From assembly GCA_021730855.1 (NCBI GenBank), contig JAKFYM010000403.1, forward strand, positions 1 to 5,992: a stretch of 5,992 nt of DNA. The letters run 5' to 3'. Shown in pieces: positions 5,838 to 5,992 of the stretch (positions within the stretch are counted from its first letter, which is position 1; each line of letters opens with the position of its first letter). Source of the stretch: Bdellovibrionales bacterium (GTDB lineage: Bacteria; Bdellovibrionota; UBA1018; CAIPTA01). Under the pieces are notes generated by a model. It did no database searches. It worked only from the letters and a program-made list of their open reading frames with translations, and had not been told where the DNA came from. The translations under genes were made by a program, and so were the position numbers.

Positions 5838-5853
5838 CACCTAGGAGAAACCC

Positions 5854-5992
5854 ATGAAAAAAATCTTACTTCCCTTTTTCGCTGCCTTCTTGATGCTCGC
5901 TGCGCCCTCGGCCCAAGCGGCGCGCTGGATCTGTGATTTAGACGGAAATATCCGCGGCCTTAGCCTTGGTTTCATTTACGGCGGAGAAATCA
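5854..5992 (+). CDS. secreted protein of unknown function, N-terminal part only (cut by window end)
   Basis: Forty-six codons are visible before the window ends. The product begins with a classical Sec signal peptide: MKK, a hydrophobic core rich in Leu, Phe and Ala, then APSAQA with an AQA cleavage motif predicted between residues 22 and 23. The mature start ARWICDLDGNIRGLSLGFIY has one Cys (C27), too late and in the wrong context for a lipobox, so a periplasmic or outer-membrane location is likely. The start is well supported by AGGAG at 5843-5847, six bases from ATG 5854. I do not recognise the family from this fragment. It is transcribed divergently from the HD-domain gene, and a short palindrome lies directly upstream of its ribosome site. 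Confidence 0.8.
   Translation, partial: MKKILLPFFAAFLMLAAPSAQAARWICDLDGNIRGLSLGFIYGGEI

Larger units (their letters stand above)
5390..5853. other. divergent intergenic region, 464 bases, no gene recognised
   Basis: This gap holds the control regions of the HD gene (leftward) and of the secreted-protein gene (rightward). Reading frames present here have no family resemblance, good ribosome sites or coding-like composition. Several inverted repeats occur: 5502-5506/5510-5514 (GGGGC), 5544-5549/5554-5559 (GCGTTC), 5563-5568/5590-5595 (GCAGAG), 5616-5622/5638-5644 (GGCAAAA) and 5701-5705/5712-5716 (GCCGC). None is followed by a clear T-run. Individually, 5- to 6-bp arms are expected by chance in this length; together they could be a structured RNA, but this is weak. 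No tRNA, tmRNA, SRP, RNase P or known riboswitch core was recognised. Confidence 0.5.

Overview
The window looks like a stretch of chromosome from a Gram-negative bacterium of moderately high GC. It has a diderm toolkit: a lipobox lipoprotein, an O-antigen-ligase-family membrane protein and an Sec-exported protein. No plasmid, phage, transposon, CRISPR, rRNA or tRNA signature was seen. The style of the six-cysteine lipoprotein suggests Bdellovibrionota or a related former-deltaproteobacterial lineage. That is an impression, not a demonstrated assignment.

Layout. On the + strand, 12-1966 holds miaB (tRNA methylthiotransferase) and a gamma-class carbonic anhydrase-like protein, joined by a 4-base ATGA overlap. 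On the - strand, read right to left, come a SAMHD1-like HD-domain phosphohydrolase (5389-3965), a predicted outer- or inner-membrane lipoprotein (3922-3065) and an O-antigen ligase/polymerase-family membrane protein (from about 3063 or 2967 down to 1954). The last - strand gene runs tail to tail into the carbonic anhydrase gene. Their ends overlap by 13 bases, and a small hairpin contains the site where both reading frames stop. A 464-base gap (5390-5853) separates the HD gene from a divergent + strand gene for a secreted protein, which is cut by the window end.

How the genes relate. The + strand pair is housekeeping: tRNA A37 modification and probable CO2/bicarbonate or metal-hexapeptide chemistry. 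The - strand genes are co-directional with short gaps, but their functions (dNTP hydrolysis, an envelope lipoprotein, surface glycan ligation or polymerisation) do not form a recognised pathway. The lipoprotein gene appears to have its own promoter.

The points most worth a second look concern translation starts. All three - strand genes lack a normally spaced Shine-Dalgarno, while the two + strand genes with a visible 5' flank have one. The lipoprotein promoter is placed so that transcription would begin at or next to its ATG (leaderless). The ligase frame continues coding-like for about 39 codons upstream of its first canonical start without any ATG/GTG/TTG. The divergent intergenic region carries two similar GG-centred palindromes, one in each gene's control region. 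I found no convincing new multi-gene system; this is mostly an ordinary region with some start-site and regulatory oddities.
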